Positions 5,225 through 5,244 of a stretch of 5,244 nt of DNA are shown one piece after another (positions within the stretch are counted from its first letter, which is position 1; each line of letters opens with the position of its first letter). The position numbers and the translations under genes were made by a program. The notes below the pieces were generated by a model. That model searched no databases. It worked only from the letters and a program-made list of their open reading frames with translations, and was not told the origin of the DNA. Origin of the DNA: an uncultured Bacilli bacterium (GTDB lineage: Bacteria > Bacillota_I > Bacilli_A > RF39 > UBA660); contig CALWAA010000081.1 in the NCBI GenBank assembly GCA_944372725.1, forward strand, positions 1-5,244. The letters are read 5' to 3'.

Positions 5225-5244
5225 ATAAAAAAGGGCAGATTTCC
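5225..5244 (+). terminator. Possible 5' arm of a terminator cut by the right edge
   Basis: An A run followed by GGGCAGAT (5233-5240) at the very end of the window is typical of the 5' arm of an intrinsic terminator in an AT-rich genome. The 3' arm would lie outside the window, so this is inference only. Confidence 0.25.

Overview
The window comes from an AT-rich, low-GC Gram-positive bacterium (Bacillota). The evidence is strong purine-rich Shine-Dalgarno (SD) sites, sigma-A-type promoters, a T-box leader before an aminoacyl-tRNA synthetase gene, and cell-surface proteins with Asn/Ser-rich linkers. The style fits a gut Bacilli/Erysipelotrichia-like or RF39-like lineage, but the genus cannot be named from the sequence. 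All 18 or so tryptophans in the called genes use TGG, and one gene ends in TGA, so the standard bacterial code is assumed.

Layout, all on the + strand. (1) 1-578: the 3' part of a polytopic membrane protein gene cut by the left edge. (2) 582-806: a promoter and a well-formed T-box leader whose specifier reads as the serine codon UCU. (3) 830-2122: serS, seryl-tRNA synthetase, of a divergent sequence type, closed by an intrinsic terminator at 2122-2147. (4) 2131-2159: a promoter packed into and just after that terminator. It drives two surface-protein genes with a 1-nt gap: an N-terminally anchored protein with an InlB B-repeat and an unrecognised Cys-containing C-terminal domain (2185-3531), and a secreted CHAP-domain wall hydrolase with a cadherin-like domain and a C-terminal membrane anchor (3533-4465). 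(5) 4538-4595: a 9-bp direct repeat followed by a promoter. (6) 4618-5092: two small membrane-protein genes 13 nt apart. (7) 5093-5188: a coding-looking tail in frame behind the TGA of the last gene. (8) The right edge may hold the first half of a terminator.

How the parts work together: the T-box should couple serS transcription to uncharged tRNA-Ser. The two surface genes look like one functional unit acting in the cell wall, one tethered by its N-terminus and the other by its C-terminus. The small membrane genes probably form a separate unit, although no terminator is visible before them. The most unusual items are the surface pair with its unassigned domain, the altered SerRS motif 3, and the interrupted last gene.
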